The translations under genes were made by a program, and so were the position numbers. From Amblyomma americanum (taxonomy: Eukaryota > Arthropoda > Arachnida > Ixodida > Ixodidae), in the NCBI RefSeq assembly GCF_052857255.1, contig NC_135502.1, positions 189,855,257-189,919,256 of the forward strand: DNA of 64,000 bases, given 5' to 3'. The notes beneath the pieces are model-generated. The model did not search any database, was not told where the DNA came from, and saw only the letters and a list, made by a program, of their open reading frames with translations. This document shows, in pieces, positions 1-11,174 of this stretch (the stretch's first letter is position 1; each line of letters begins with the position of its first letter).

Positions 1-40
1 ATTGGACTTGACAGCTTCTCTTCTGTGGCCTCTCAGCGTA

Positions 41-167
41 TAACGAAAGTAAATACAGCGCTAATTTTTACACAAACCACACAGAAAGAACAGGCAGGAC
101 AGCGCCCGTCCTGTCTGTTCTTTCTGTGTTGCTTATGTAAAAATTAGCGCTGTTTTTACTTTTGTTA
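41..167. repeat. Small palindromic foldback (hairpin) element
   Basis: The stretch from taacgaaagtaaatacagcg to its inverted copy at 135-167 forms a near-perfect hairpin. The arms are about 55 bp and the turn is short (aggacagcgcccgtcct). The stem carries the word gcgctaatttttac and its complement. There is no coding capacity. The centre resembles the outer end of the PLEs elsewhere in the window (words gcgcc, gtcctgtc, tgttctttctgtg), so it may be a relic of two PLE tails joined. That origin is inference. Confidence 0.7.
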
Positions 168-619
168 CACAATGTTACACCAACTAGTTCAGCAAGAGGT
201 ACTGTTAAATGAACTTTTCACTGTAGTTGCCATATTTTACTGCCTCTAGATCTTAGTGGAAAATAAGCACCGTCTACTGCAAACTACTTCAAGGTCTGTT
301 TAATTATAGCCTGTGCAAACAAAAGCTAAAAGTGCTAAATGAAAAAAAGGTGAATGTTCACCATAAATTGTTACCTCTGTGATTATCTTGGTCAGTTTTG
401 ATTTTGTTTTGCCATTTCACTTGCTTGGTGATGACACTGTGCAAGTTCAGTGAATGTACTTGCTCTAACACACAGGAAATTAGGAGCTTGTAGTGACCTG
501 TTTGACTCAGCCTTTCGGCATGCTACCTGATATCGTAGTTCAACAAAGCTTGAAAGAAACTGCATATACTATGGACACGAGATGTTTGCTTGCGTCTTTT
601 TCAAATGCCTCAGACATTA
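168..619. other. Non-coding stretch, nothing recognised
   Basis: AT-rich sequence between the hairpin and the large foldback. I see no open frame with coding character, no RNA gene and no repeat I can name. Confidence 0.4.
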
Positions 620-2132
620 AGGTGCTGGCGCGGACAGAAGTAAACGGAGCGCGCGCGCACAAGAACTGCTTTTCAGCGCCGCCTAGCAAAACCACACGTA
701 AGCTCAAAATCGCGACACGCATATGCAGGCCCCCTACCAGCGCAACCCTCTCATTGCTCCGCTCGCCTCGCATTCAGCCGTAGTCAGGGTCATGCTGATG
801 ATGATTATGGTCGGATGGTTGCGCCCTTAGTAGCGAGCGGGCATTTCGGACGCACAGACCGCTGCCTTGATGCCACAAATCCCACGGGGGCGACGGTATT
901 ATTATGTCGTTCCATCTGTGACAGCTGTAGGCGCGTTTCCATCGCAAATAGCGCGCGTCCTTCGAACTTTAATTGCCTCTGGGATTCATTTCCATCTCGC
1001 TATAGACCAAATAAACTCAAAAACATTCGATCCACCACCGCAGTTTCGGGTTCTTTTATTACATTTACCGTTCATTTTCGGCTTGCTCCTACGAGGAACC
1101 GACGGAGCGGCAAAGCATGCGCCTTATGTGCCTGTACTGCACCACAGTGCTCCTGCATTGGAACCTCGCCTAGGAGGTCAGCTTAAAATGAGATTAAACC
1201 GCCCCTCTTGGCGCTTTTTGCAGCGCAATCCTGCCTCTCAAGGATAGTGACTGCTTCCAAATGTGCTGGATGCAGCTGTTGGGTTTCCACAGCTATATTC
1301 TCAAACCGACCAATGTCTATATGTAACCAGTAGCTGTGAAGTAATACAGCTCGCACAGAAGAGTTTGGATCACTTGCCGGGTTCTGTCGTGGCTCATACT
1401 CTGATTAGTGGGCGATCACGGGTACTTATATGCCGAATTTCGCACGCGGGGCACGCAACAGTGGCGAACTGCTGCCGCGGCATTCGTGTGGGTGAGACAG
1501 CGGGTTCTTGTAGTCATCCTAAGATCCGAAGGTGCATGCAAAGTGATTACCATGAGCTCTGCTACGCACATAACAGCGCGATACGCAGCGCACTGTCTCA
1601 GTGGTGATAAGAGCAGGATCCAGTATAGGGGCAGTTTGTTTCGGGGGAGACAGGCAGGGTGCATGCACATAGTGCTGCGTCAGCGCCTGGTAGGGCCAAG
1701 GCGAATCATCAGTGGTAACTGTAGAAGATTAACACAAATCTGCGGCAGTAGGTCGAGTGTTTCGAGCGCGTTTGCTTGCGAGTGAGACGCAGCAGAGTCC
1801 CAGCGGCAGCAAAAGTTCGAAAAACGCGGGTTGTTTGCGGCGCAAACACGCCTCCAGCTCTCTCAAACGAAGCGGCATAATGGTAGAGCCGTCCCCGCGC
1901 AATTTGCCTTATCAAGACAGCGGTCTTCGTTTTCCGAAATGTTCGCTAGCTGCACAGAGCAGGACCATCCGATCATGATCATCATCAGCACGACACAGAC
2001 GCCAAACGAATGCGAGGCAAGCGGAGCATTGAGAGGGTCGCGCCGGAAGCGGGCCTGCACATGCGCGTGGCGATTTTGAGCTTTCGTCTGGTTTGGCTAG
2101 GCGGTGCGCTTCGTTTACTTCTGTCCGCACCT
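620..2132. repeat. Large foldback element with about 0.5 kb diverged inverted arms
   Basis: Sequence from about 620 reappears inverted and diverged from about 2132 leftwards. Matching anchors on the two arms are cggacagaagtaaac (631-645) with gtttacttctgtccg; agctcaaaatcgc (702-714) with its complement near 2078-2090; and gctgatgatgat (794-805) with the complementary words near 1980. The similarity can be followed inward to roughly 1180 and 1580, leaving a centre of about 400 bp. Several open frames of 60-125 codons on both strands are mirror images of each other, as expected for an inverted repeat rather than genes. No transposase motif is seen and no target duplication is obvious. Confidence 0.65.
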
Positions 2133-2208
2133 GTACGTGGACCACCCCGTGATATTTTCTCTATGACTGGTAAATAATTTATAATTGTCTTTCTCCTTGT
2201 TGTTTCAG

Positions 2209-2276
2209 TATTATCAACCGAACGATGGCTGTGATGTCTACTTGGTTTTCAGGTCATGTCAAAAGCAAGAAAACTG
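2209..2276 (+). CDS. Candidate internal coding exon upstream of the BEN-like exon
   Basis: A pyrimidine-rich tract and AG (2192-2208) precede this 68-bp segment and a good donor (CTG/gtaata) follows at 2277. One frame is open throughout and gives about 22 residues (start INRTMAVMSTW, end KSKKT plus one base). Its leftover single G joins in phase with the GT that begins the exon at 5144, making a glycine codon. The phase match and open frame are observed. That the two exons are spliced together is inference, because a 68-bp open segment with splice-like ends can arise by chance. Confidence 0.3.
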
Positions 2277-2454
2277 GTAATATAACTGCTGCTATGGCAT
2301 TTGTTGTCATTCCAGCTTTTGAAACAGGCTTTTTTAGGTGTTGTAGGGAATTTAGAACTGCATATCAACATTTATATTGTAGCCTTTTCTATGCTTCAGC
2401 AGACCTAAAGGCCAACTAGGCATCAAAGCCATCATTCGGCTGATTAAGCCTAAA

Positions 2455-2545
2455 CAACATCAGAGAAGGAAATGGAATTATAAATTATTTAATGGTAGGC
2501 AAATACCACTTGGGGATTCATGTATTCTAATGTCTAATGCAGAGT
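2455..2545 (+). repeat. Dispersed repeat shared with 11865-11965
   Basis: The words attataaattattta, taggcaa, taccac, ttcatgtatt and taatgtctaatgca recur in the same order and orientation at 11880-11955, with a few changes and short indels. No family is recognised. In the first copy it lies within the putative intron of the BEN-like gene. Confidence 0.55.
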
Positions 2546-3781
2546 TTAAAAAAATATGTGGCCAAAGTTACGTTTTTTAAGTCCTTGAAACTTATTTTTT
2601 CGGTGTTGTCTATTTCACTGTTCTCAATTTGCAGAGGTAGCAGTGTTGAGTACTGCTTACCTTCTTTTTGTTGTTCTCTTTTCATTCACTGGTTGGGCCC
2701 TGTTTTCCTGTGTTATTTTGTGTTCTGTAATCGCATTGTGCATCCCTTTTTTTGTTTGTGAACCACTTCTGTTCAGTTTTTTTTTTGTGGCAGGCCTCAT
2801 GACAGCTGGCAGCTTTCCTTTCATTTTTGCCTTCCCCTGTGTCGGTGCTCATGGTACTAGACAAACTATAGTTTACTTAAAGGCTGAATTCTAAATTGTA
2901 CAGCATCATTAGGTGCCTTTTTCCTTTTTAGCACATCCCATTAATGGTGATGCCTACTGTTGCCAAGAATCTTACATTGACACAAATTTGTATCACAAGT
3001 GCAGGGCATGCTTTGCTCTCATGCAGAGTTTGTGCATTTACAGTGTATAGTTTGTACATGGTCTCTTAGTTGGTGACTGACACAGTAGCCTCATTGGGTG
3101 ACTTCTATATTATTATGAAGGTTAGAATTTGTTTTTCACACTGCTGATGAGCTTTACGGGAGCTTATGAGGCCTTCAACAGTCATGTATTTTTTATTGCT
3201 TTGGTTAGGATACTGAGGCTCAAATGGGCGAGCATCTGAGGCCAAAATACCAGTATAACTTCGTGCCGTTTGTCAGCTTTCTTTATGATGTGCATAACTG
3301 TTCAAGTAGGAATAACTAAGCACCCCACCCTTCCTTTATGAGCACACCAAAGCTGAGATCTGATGGCAACTGATGAGTATTGACACCTGAAGTTGTCTTG
3401 TTACAAGCATAATGTTACGGACCACTTTAAAATTTCCTTATGCTATTGGGTTCAAATCATGTTTTTGCTTGCTGTCAAACTCGTTAAACGGAACTTTCAT
3501 TGTGAAAATTAGTATAACGCTTGCAAAAGGCAGCCAGGTTCTTCATTGGATGTGAGTGGTGCACACTCGAATCCTGCTCCTGCAGCAAATCATGTCGGTC
3601 ATATTGAGGTTGTTTTATGTTATTAAACATAGTTATGAAAATGGTGATACACAGTTATTACCATTTTGTGGCCCTTGATCAATTTCTGTTTTTCAGAGGC
3701 ACTGTACTAAAAAGAAACTGAAGTGCACTGGAGCCGCTGGAAACCTTTTGTGTGAAGAAAAGGCATACTGACTGTGCTCAT
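2546..3781 (+). other. Non-coding, probable intron sequence
   Basis: T-rich tracts on the plus strand (2570-2900) and otherwise plain AT-rich sequence. No coding exon, RNA gene or nameable repeat is seen. It would be intronic if the exons at 2209 and 5144 belong to one gene. Confidence 0.35.
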
Positions 3782-4008
3782 AATGAGGCAAAACGCTAAG
3801 GCGCCCGTGTGCTTTGCGATGTCAGTGCACGCGAAAGATCCCCAGGTGGTCGAAATTATTCCGGAGCCCTCCACTACGGCACCTCCTTCTTCCTTTCTTC
3901 TTTCACTTCCTCCCTTATCCCTTCCCTTAAGGCGCGGTTCAGGTGTCCAACGATTTATGAGACAGATACTGCGCCATTTCCTTTCCCGCAAAAGCAATTA
4001 TTATTATT
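3782..4008 (+). mobile_element. 5'-truncated tRNA-derived SINE (tick Ruka-related)
   Basis: The block running from gcgcccgtgtgctttgcgatgtcagtg through ccccaggtggtcgaaat and ccggagccc to a (att)n tail matches, base by base with few changes, the body of the full SINE on the minus strand at 51888-52200. The tRNA-like head with its A and B boxes is missing here. Ends with caattattattatt. Confidence 0.75.
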
Positions 4009-4484
4009 ATGTGCTCGTAATAGTTTGACGATTATGCAAAATCTCAAAATGACCATTTTACTACTTCTTTATGAACATGTACTCTCTAGTGTCACGTAAG
4101 GTGTAATGACAGAACTTGTCTCTAATTTTTCTTTGCACTTCAGTTTTGTTTCTATTTATATTTCGTATTTCTTACCATGAACACCACAGGCCATGCACTC
4201 CTGTATTACTTTGTATAAGGAAACAGTGGCAAGTCAAGTGTCTCTGCGTGTGGGCCTCTCGTTGAACACTATTTTAAGGCACTAAGTTGTTTGCCTTGGA
4301 CTATATCAATAGCTCATGCGCTTCTAGCTAAAAAAATAAGTAATGTTTCTTTCAATTTTGACTACAAGAACTTTGCTAACTAGGCAGCATGTTGAGGACA
4401 CATTAGGTTTACTGCACGTCAAACGGCATTAGTGCGTTGCTTGACAAGGGCATGGGTAAGAACTGCAACTAGAAAATGGCTCTT

Positions 4485-4755
4485 ACCAGTAACTGCGAAG
4501 CCGCCGCGGTGGCTGAGTGGTTATGGCACTCGGCTGCTGGCCTGAAAGACGCGAATTCAATCTCGGCCGCGGCGGTCTAATTTCGATGAAGGCGAAATTC
4601 TTGAGGCCCGTGTACTGTGCGGTGTCAGAGCACTCTCAAGAACCCCAGGTGGTCGAAACTTCTGGAGCCCTTCATTAAGGTGTCTCTCATAGCCTGAGTC
4701 GATTTGGGACGTTAAATTCATATAAACCAAACCATAAACCAAACCAGTCACTGCG
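4485..4755 (+). mobile_element. Full-length Ruka-type SINE with target duplication
   Basis: The body spans 4498-4742. It starts with the tRNA-like head (gccgccgcggtggctgagtgg as A-box region; a degenerate B box near 4552-4562, gcgaattcaat), continues through the conserved gtactgtgcggtgtcagagca and accccaggtggtcgaaact blocks, and ends in a repeated aaacca tail. It is flanked by a 13-bp duplication, accagtaactgcg (4485-4497) and accagtcactgcg (4743-4755), with one mismatch. This is the hallmark of LINE-mediated insertion. Ruka-type SINEs are known from ixodid ticks and support the host assignment. Confidence 0.88.
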
Positions 4756-5143
4756 TGTTGATTTAAACACTGGCAGTGCTCCTACAATTTTTATTTTAAG
4801 TATTTGCTGCCACACATACTAATCTGCGATTTTGAAATATGAAGTCAATTTTTTTCAATATTTGTGCAGTTAAAGTTGCCTGTTCTAAAATTCGAAGCAA
4901 GCAGTTGCCTTTTGTGCTTCACACTGCTATCAGAACTCACCACTATTGCATGACACCATCAACGTCAAGGTGCAAGTCTTGTGTTGGTAATAAACGAAAT
5001 GATTTCTTACTTTCATGCTTCAACAGGCGTTAAAGCATACTGCTGTTGTTACTGTGAAGCGTACAAATACAATTATCATATTCCTGGCTGCAAATATTAA
5101 AATATGGCTAAGAATTTTTACATGCGTGTTCTTTTTCCTTTAG

Positions 5144-5331
5144 GTGTATCTGAATTCAAGGTGGAGAAGGCAATGTATGACACCGTGAAGGGAATCCCAA
5201 AGGATGCAGTATTTCTGAAGAGAACTGCCATTCTCATCTGGTCAACAGAAGCAGTTGAACTATGCAATTCCAGTGGCAAGTGCTCAGGAGGTGACAGCGG
5301 AAGGCAAGGAGAAGGGTCTTCACAAGGCTAA
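5144..5331 (+). CDS. Terminal exon of a probable BEN-domain protein
   Basis: A polypyrimidine tract and AG (5131-5143, ttctttttcctttag) precede a 62-codon open segment ending in TAA at 5329-5331. The exon begins with the last two bases of a split codon. The translation contains DAVFLKRTAILIW followed by STEAVELCNSSGK. This matches the C-terminal half of BEN domains, where a basic/hydrophobic helix with an invariant-looking Trp precedes a polar Ser/Gly-rich stretch (typical pattern L-A-x-A-x-W then R-S-x-T-G). BEN domains bind DNA or proteins in chromatin-linked transcriptional control. A Ser/Gly/Gln-rich tail (SGGDSGRQGEG) closes the protein. The N-terminal part of the domain is not in this exon. 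A phase-compatible candidate lies at 2209-2276. Codon use and lack of frame breaks contrast with the surrounding decayed transposons. The family call rests on pattern only. Confidence 0.5.
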
Positions 5332-7582
5332 GCATAGAGGGCTGGGATAGTCGGTTCTGGAAAGATATATGAGACGTCATTTCAGCGCACAAAAATATGT
5401 CCGGTGTCCGTGGTGTCTATCCTCTTCGTTCGTGTATTTTTGTTCGCTAGAGTGTGAAAAATGAATGGACTGAGAGGTAATTGCTAGCTGTAGCTGGATT
5501 TATCTAAGGGGCATAAACTCACTCCATCAGTGTATGTGAGAATTACGAGTCAGGTTTGTAAGTGGTTTATAATATGAAAGCGCCAAACAAAGGATAATGC
5601 CAAACATACAAGACGTGATCAAATAATTGTAGATGTTGTCTTCATGTGCAAGTTTATTTACAGCAGGTTAATTGATGGGTTCATTTAGCTAGTGTGACGA
5701 TAAAAGGCTCTATGTGCTCTATGTGCAGTGTGGCAGTGCATAATCTGTGAAATACTCAAAATGAACAACATTTAGTGAATATGTACTTCTCATGTCATGT
5801 CATTAGCAGTCATTTGCCCTGAAACTTGGATTTTAGGTACTGAGGCCTAAGTGATGGTGATTCAGTATAGGCATTCGTGAGTGCCGCCACATTTGCGATC
5901 GTCCATGAATCCTCTGGTTGCCTCTACTTAACTACGAAAATTTGTATGTTAAAACTTGTAGCCATCACTGAAAGCATTTTGCATGAAAATAAGCTTGAAT
6001 TGAATGCTAGCTGGTCTATTGTTTAACTGTCAGATGCCATGATGGAAGTGACTGTTAGTCCATCATGTAGCCCATAATGAGCCCCTGTTTGCCCTTATGT
6101 TCTCCGCTCTCTTGTCTAGCTGTTATCCATAAAGTTTTAAAAGTTGCGTTCTAACTTCGGCTACTTCAGTTTACATGTAAAAAGATTTTGGCTACTTTTT
6201 ACTCGAGCATAGGTGTGCTTGAGCACTCTTTCGCTAGCTTTGCTGCATGCTTTGTAAAAATAGTTTGTAGCATTGAGTATGACAAAGCATATCTTAGCCA
6301 CTTTTTTTCACACTTAGCAAAGATGGCCCAGTGGGGCATGTAGAGATGGCTCGAAGCGGTTGCAATACTTTGTTGCATACATTTTGGGAGGAATCATGCA
6401 ACTTGTGAGTTACGTATATGTGTGGCAGTAAACATTGCTACTTTGGAAATGGCGCCGGTCTGCCATACAATGTCAGCGACGCTTAACGAACCCCACTTGG
6501 TCTAAACTAAATTGGAGCCCTGCACTACAGTGTCCTGAAGCCATTATTGTTTTCTGCCTTGCTGTGAGAAGCGGCTCTTGCAAGTGATCTGCCTGCTTAG
6601 AACCAGTCAACTTGTTAAGCTTATTCACTTAACTCATAATCAACTCTAACATTTTTTATAACTGGAACCCTAACACCTGGATGCACCAAAAGAAGTGCAT
6701 CTCACTGGAAGACAGGGGGTGCTAGGCACTACATTGAGCAATGCACAGTACGCAGAATCTAGTGTGGGTTTTGTATGTGTGCAAGTGTCTGCAGGTTTTC
6801 TGCAGTCAACTGCACCACAGGCTCAGGATATATATAGCAAGCTATACCTAAACAAAACTCATGTGCGCCCAGGCAGCTTTGATTTTAATACATTCAGCAG
6901 GAAAAATAATCTGGCAGCGTTTTTTGCACATCTGTTGGGGTTTTACCAGTGCCAGACTTAGTCGCATCTTGTTTAAGGTTTCCTTTCGAATCATTAACAT
7001 TCCACCCTTGTCATTTTGTATGTGACATTCAGCTGAAAATAAATTTCAGCAGTCGGCTTTTTATGCCCTGCTGCCACTTTTTTGGAATAAAGAGGAATGG
7101 TTGTCTAAATAGATGCAGCCAGCCATGCAGTGCTTTACAGTTCTGCACCCTGTGCGCATAAAAAGTCTCAATACATGAATTTTGTCACCCTGAAATATAC
7201 TCGCATCAGATATTTTTTTTAGTCGAACTACATCTTATCTCCTTTTTGTGCCCATCTTTATGGGCATCTTGTAATCATTTCTATAATTCCTTAATTTCTC
7301 TTATTTTTGGTTTCCTGCAGCAGTAGAATTTCCATATCAATTTATTTCTCTAGGCTAACAAGTATTAGTATCTCTCTGCCTGGTAATGAATCAAATTACC
7401 GGATATGCTAGAGTGCTGTCGATTGTCTCAGAAAGCCTGACTGTGTTAGAAGGACTGTCATGCTCAATATCAGCTGCAATGCCAAAATATGATAGGAATT
7501 CAGATTATGATACCGGGGTACCCAACTGTGTTGTAAATATATGCAGTTAGCTATGAATACAAAAGAAAAACACAACGCAATA
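5332..7582 (+). other. Probable 3' UTR and downstream non-coding sequence
   Basis: No coding exon is recognised after the stop at 5331. Candidate polyadenylation signals on the plus strand are AATAAA at 7038-7043 and 7086-7091. If used they would make a 3' UTR of about 1.7 kb. One SINE fragment lies inside (6443-6550). Confidence 0.35.
6443..6550 (+). mobile_element. Degenerate Ruka-related SINE fragment
   Basis: The ordered words atggcgccggt, acaatgtcagcg, cttaacgaacccca, tggtct and ggagccctgcactac correspond to the internal block of the SINEs at 3782 and 4498. Head and tail are absent and substitutions are frequent. Confidence 0.6.
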
Positions 7583-7708
7583 ATTCACATTTTCATTCAC
7601 ACAGCATGATGATGAACAGGGGCAAGGGAGGAGGCACCGCAAAGTGTTTTCGGTGTCTTCCCCCTTGTCCGTGTTCATCGTTGTACTGTGTGAATGAAAG
7701 TGTGAAAT
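7583..7708. repeat. Small palindromic foldback (hairpin) element
   Basis: The left arm (attcacattttcattcacac, then gatgatgaacaggggcaaggg) is mirrored by cccttgtccgtgttcatcg and gtgtgaatgaaagtgtgaaat on the right. Stem about 50 bp, loop about 25 bp (ggcaccgcaaagtgttttcggtgtc). Same size and design as the hairpins at 41-167 and 61819-61946 but a different sequence. Confidence 0.7.
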
Positions 7709-8439
7709 ACTTGCTCATCCAGACACTGATTTCAAGCAAATTAATGCAAGTGGGGTGCTTTATGTGAGTAGCAGTGATTTACTATAAAGCAGAAGACAGG
7801 TGATTTACTGCAGAGGCATTGCAAGTCGTATTGAATGTGCACTGTATGTTTGCACCACTGAGCTAAATTTAATGGCAGTATTTGCTGGTTGTCTTTGCAC
7901 TGTGATTATTATAGTGTATTTCACACAAATTCGTTATTTTGTTCTGTTGTTCTTTCGGCATTGTGGCAACACAGCTAGAGTCAAGCTGCTATCAGGGAAA
8001 TTCAACCTATTCGACTTTGTCAGAAAAGATGCACGCTATGATGCTAGGGTCCTCCATCTTGACTTTACTGCCAATTTTGTCTACCAATGAAGCTAAGGAT
8101 GCTTTTGTGCAAATGTGAGTATTTTTTCTTTGTTTACGATACGTACTTGCTCTTCGTCTTCGGCAAGAACAGAGATGATGCGGTTATGTGCATGCTTCAT
8201 TGTACAATCATATGAAAAATTATGACGCTGCGAGTGTGTGCCACGCTATGCCTAACTGCGTGCAGGTGCCATCTGATGAAATGCTCGTGCCATCAAGGCC
8301 GGCGAAACGAGATTGATGGATGTTAGTGCACCTGACTTGACATCAGGAGTGCTTGAGGTTTTACACCATTTGGCATGCATTCGCTGGGATCTCTTAATTT
8401 TTTTCACGGTAGTATGTCCAAACTCACAGCATCTCAATC
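7709..8439. other. Non-coding stretch, nothing recognised
   Basis: No splice-bounded coding segment, RNA gene or named repeat is visible. An open frame of 96 codons (7800-8090, plus) is hydrophobic and has no recognisable domain, so I do not call it a gene. Confidence 0.3.
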
Positions 8440-8715
8440 AAGACATTCTACGATATACCAACCACACCAAATCGAATGATACATCGACCACACCAGGAGA
8501 CACCAAACGAAACCACACCAGAGCCGGTATCAGACAACCGGGTCACAGCACAGAAAACCAGACCAGAACACGCTAAAGCACACCACACTACGCCACATTA
8601 GGACCCATGTCTGAAAATCCTGGTCTGGTCGGAACACCAGACACGGTCACACCAGAACCCGTGTCTAGAAAATCCAGTTTGGTGTAAACACCTGAAACGG
8701 GCTGGTGATTTTTTT
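8440..8715 (+). repeat. Low-complexity CACACCA-rich repeat block
   Basis: Irregular repeats of cacacca, accaca and ccagaa cover 8455-8600. They are followed by two partial copies of a unit containing acccatgtctgaaaatcc / acccgtgtctagaaaatcc (8600-8675) with tgg(t)ctgg and caccagacacgg. It looks like decayed tandem satellite sequence and has no coding role. Confidence 0.5.
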
Positions 8716-9834
8716 TCGACTGAGTATATGGCACTTCTTTATATTGTGCCTATGAACTACTGGCAACGTATTGGTTCCTTTTAATATAATTTTGATGCAT
8801 AGTGTTTTGTTCAGCTGTAGTTTAATTTGAGCCCTCTACATATGGTGAGTCTACTTCAGATTAAGTTGGGACTTCGAAATTGCCTCATGTTGAATTTGGA
8901 TTTGCAGACCTGAAAGCTTCAATTTGTACAAGTGTATTTGAAAGAGCATTTGCTGTATATAATATGTAGCCTACTACAAGAAATTAGCACAAGCATCAGC
9001 CTTGCTGTTCATAGTGGCAGCTGACGATTATGTTTTTACATCACTCATTTAGCTCCAGGCTACAATTTTGCCATGGTTCAAATTGACTTTAAAGTAATGG
9101 CTTCACTTTTTCCCCCTTATCTTGTTGTTTGGGAAGCGCATGCCATTGATTCGTGCATAACAGGAAGTTAATATAATGATGTAAAGATGGCATTTAGAAG
9201 ACAACAGAGAATTCTGTTATCATTAAGCTGAGTCACACCACTGCGACCATAGGTCTCTTTGAGTCCTCTGTATTATCCTGTTCTACATCCTTCTGATTTT
9301 TTGTTGACTTGCACATGATTCCTCGAATAGGGAGTTTTATGAATGGTTCAATGTATGGTTTTCATGGCATAGTTCACTTTGTATAATCTGTACAATCTAT
9401 TTCATATCAAAAAGCTAGCACTCATTGGGAGTGAGCCAGCTGATGAGGCTACAAAACTTATTATGAAGACTAGTGAAGACTCCTGTGGCCCTTATGTACA
9501 CATTGAAGGGGTGGGTCGAAAAAAAACCATTTAAGAACCTACCGCTGTACAGCGAAATTTTTGGTGAGTACATGTGAATCTTCTGAAGGTTATAGACGCT
9601 TTGTGAACACACCATCTAATTGCAGGAAAAAGCTACTTTCAATCTACCTGGTGTGGTTTAAAGCACTTTCGTTATCAAATACTGAGTAGCCAACCAAATT
9701 TAAAGGACTATAGGTACCAAATTTTTGCTTTTGCGTTTTCTTCTTTGAAACCATGCGTTAGACATTCTATACAGGTACGACCACTAAATAATTTAATATT
9801 TAATTTCATAGTGGTTGTTCAAAAGTGTGAACAC
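8716..9834. other. Non-coding stretch, nothing recognised
   Basis: AT-rich sequence without coding character on either strand. No repeats were detected by eye. Confidence 0.3.
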
Positions 9835-10204
9835 ACACGGAGCAAGAGATGAGACACACAAACCAGCACTGATAATAGAACTGATTTTTTTATTAGGAAG
9901 AAGCACGTCATATATATACATTCGGAAAAACAGCGCACATGTGCGATGTCAACAAGACTACTAGTTCTAGTAAAAGGTAAAAACCGCTTTAAAAGCATGT
10001 GTGTATCTGCAGAACCGCTACCCACTATAAAGCATATTGATTTCTCGAAGCGATAATGTAACAGATGGCATACTCACGCACCCATTACTTTTTCTGATAT
10101 TATGAAACGCCTCAGCTACTTTTCTAGTGCGCTGGTCAGAATGAGCGAACAAGACATCAGTATCGTAAAAAATGGCGTACATTTGCACGTGAAACAATGC
10201 TTAG

Positions 10205-10496
10205 CTAGGTTAGTTTCGTTCTTAAAGAATTAGCGTGCTCCATGAGCCGCACGTTAACGCAGTGGCCAATCTGGCCTATGTAGGTAAGGCCACAGGACAG
10301 GGATTTGATACACTACGCCAGTCTTACAGGGAACATATCTATTTTCATGATTTATTTTGCAAGCATTTCTGCGCCTTTCATGCTTTCTTTCAACTGCCGC
10401 CCCCACTCTTTCTAGCTTGATAGGTGCAGGGTACAGAACCTTTACTCTATGCTTGCTCCCCAGTCTTTTTAATCCGGTGCGCCAGCGTCTGGGCAT
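10205..10496 (-). pseudogene. PLE connector and GIY-YIG endonuclease start
   Basis: The open frame 10496-10254 reads a basic connector (SKHRVKVLYPAPIKLERVG) and then CKTGVVYQIP, the lead-in to the GIY-YIG domain. In a shifted frame the next bases (about 10280-10205) encode a YIGQ motif followed by N-x-R-L and E-H. The nuclease nicks target DNA for target-primed reverse transcription. At least one frame change splits the domain. The C-terminal remainder, down to about 10000, is only faintly recognisable. Confidence 0.65.
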
Positions 10497-10817
10497 ATGG
10501 CATAACCACTACCTTTCTTCTCCCATCTTCCGAACCCTTTTCCAGCCCCGAGGTACTTGCAGACGATTTCAGCTCATGGAGGACTTTGCATTCAAAACGA
10601 AAACTGAGTCCCGGAAACCAGCTTCCCTACAGCTTTCTATTTGGGCTAAGAGACTGGGCATCATTTTACGATAAGATTTCTTTACTGCCATGCCTAAGCA
10701 TCCCGTAACGATGCCACTTTTTACAAGCTCTGAATTAAAGAGCCTTTAATTCAAAAGGAGCTTTTCACTTCTAAGGGAATACTGCCAACAGACATGGTTG
10801 GGTTGGAAAGAGAATTT

Positions 10818-11084
10818 TCAATCAAGGAATTGCAAGACCTTTTCTTGAGGGCCTTCATGTGTGAACTTCAGCCCCGACCCATTACGTGGAAAAACATCAA
10901 GAACATTATACACAAATTCGGGATTCACTGACCTAGCCAGCACCAGGTAATCGTCCACATAACAGAAAATGCATATGTAATAACCGGCTAGACCAGTCTC
11001 ACCTTTAGTATCAACCCGGCTTAGATAAATGTTACTGAGAATGGGAGCTACCTTGGCACCTATGCACACACCCGATGTTTGCAT
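10818..11084 (-). pseudogene. PLE reverse transcriptase, palm part
   Basis: The 88-codon segment opens with QTSGVCIGAKVAPILSNIYL, the Q-x-S-G-V-C-I-G-x-x-V-A-P-x-L-S motif B block diagnostic of PLE RTs. It then has the catalytic CYVDDYLVL box (YVDD, motif C) and ends in a stop after QFLD, where intact copies continue with the conserved LQFLDL strand. It lies downstream of the fingers segment, separated by a frame change near 11150. Downstream (10800-10500, other frames) parts of the connector can still be read. Confidence 0.78.
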
Positions 11085-11174
11085 ATAAGGTCGACCATCC
11101 CACTCAACAAGCGTGTTACTGCGGTAGTAAGATAACAGTTCCAGAAAGGAACCGGCTGTGATTCAACACTAATT

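Noticed and set aside
493..2145. Series of overlapping 60-126 codon frames on both strands at 0.5-2.1 kb as genes
   Set aside because: They mirror each other across the inverted arms of the foldback and overlap in several frames, with no domain.
4498..4575. A genuine tRNA gene at the SINE head, and likewise at 52130-52200
   Set aside because: The A and B box-like words belong to tRNA-derived SINE heads. The acceptor stem and cloverleaf are not maintained and the SINE body follows directly.
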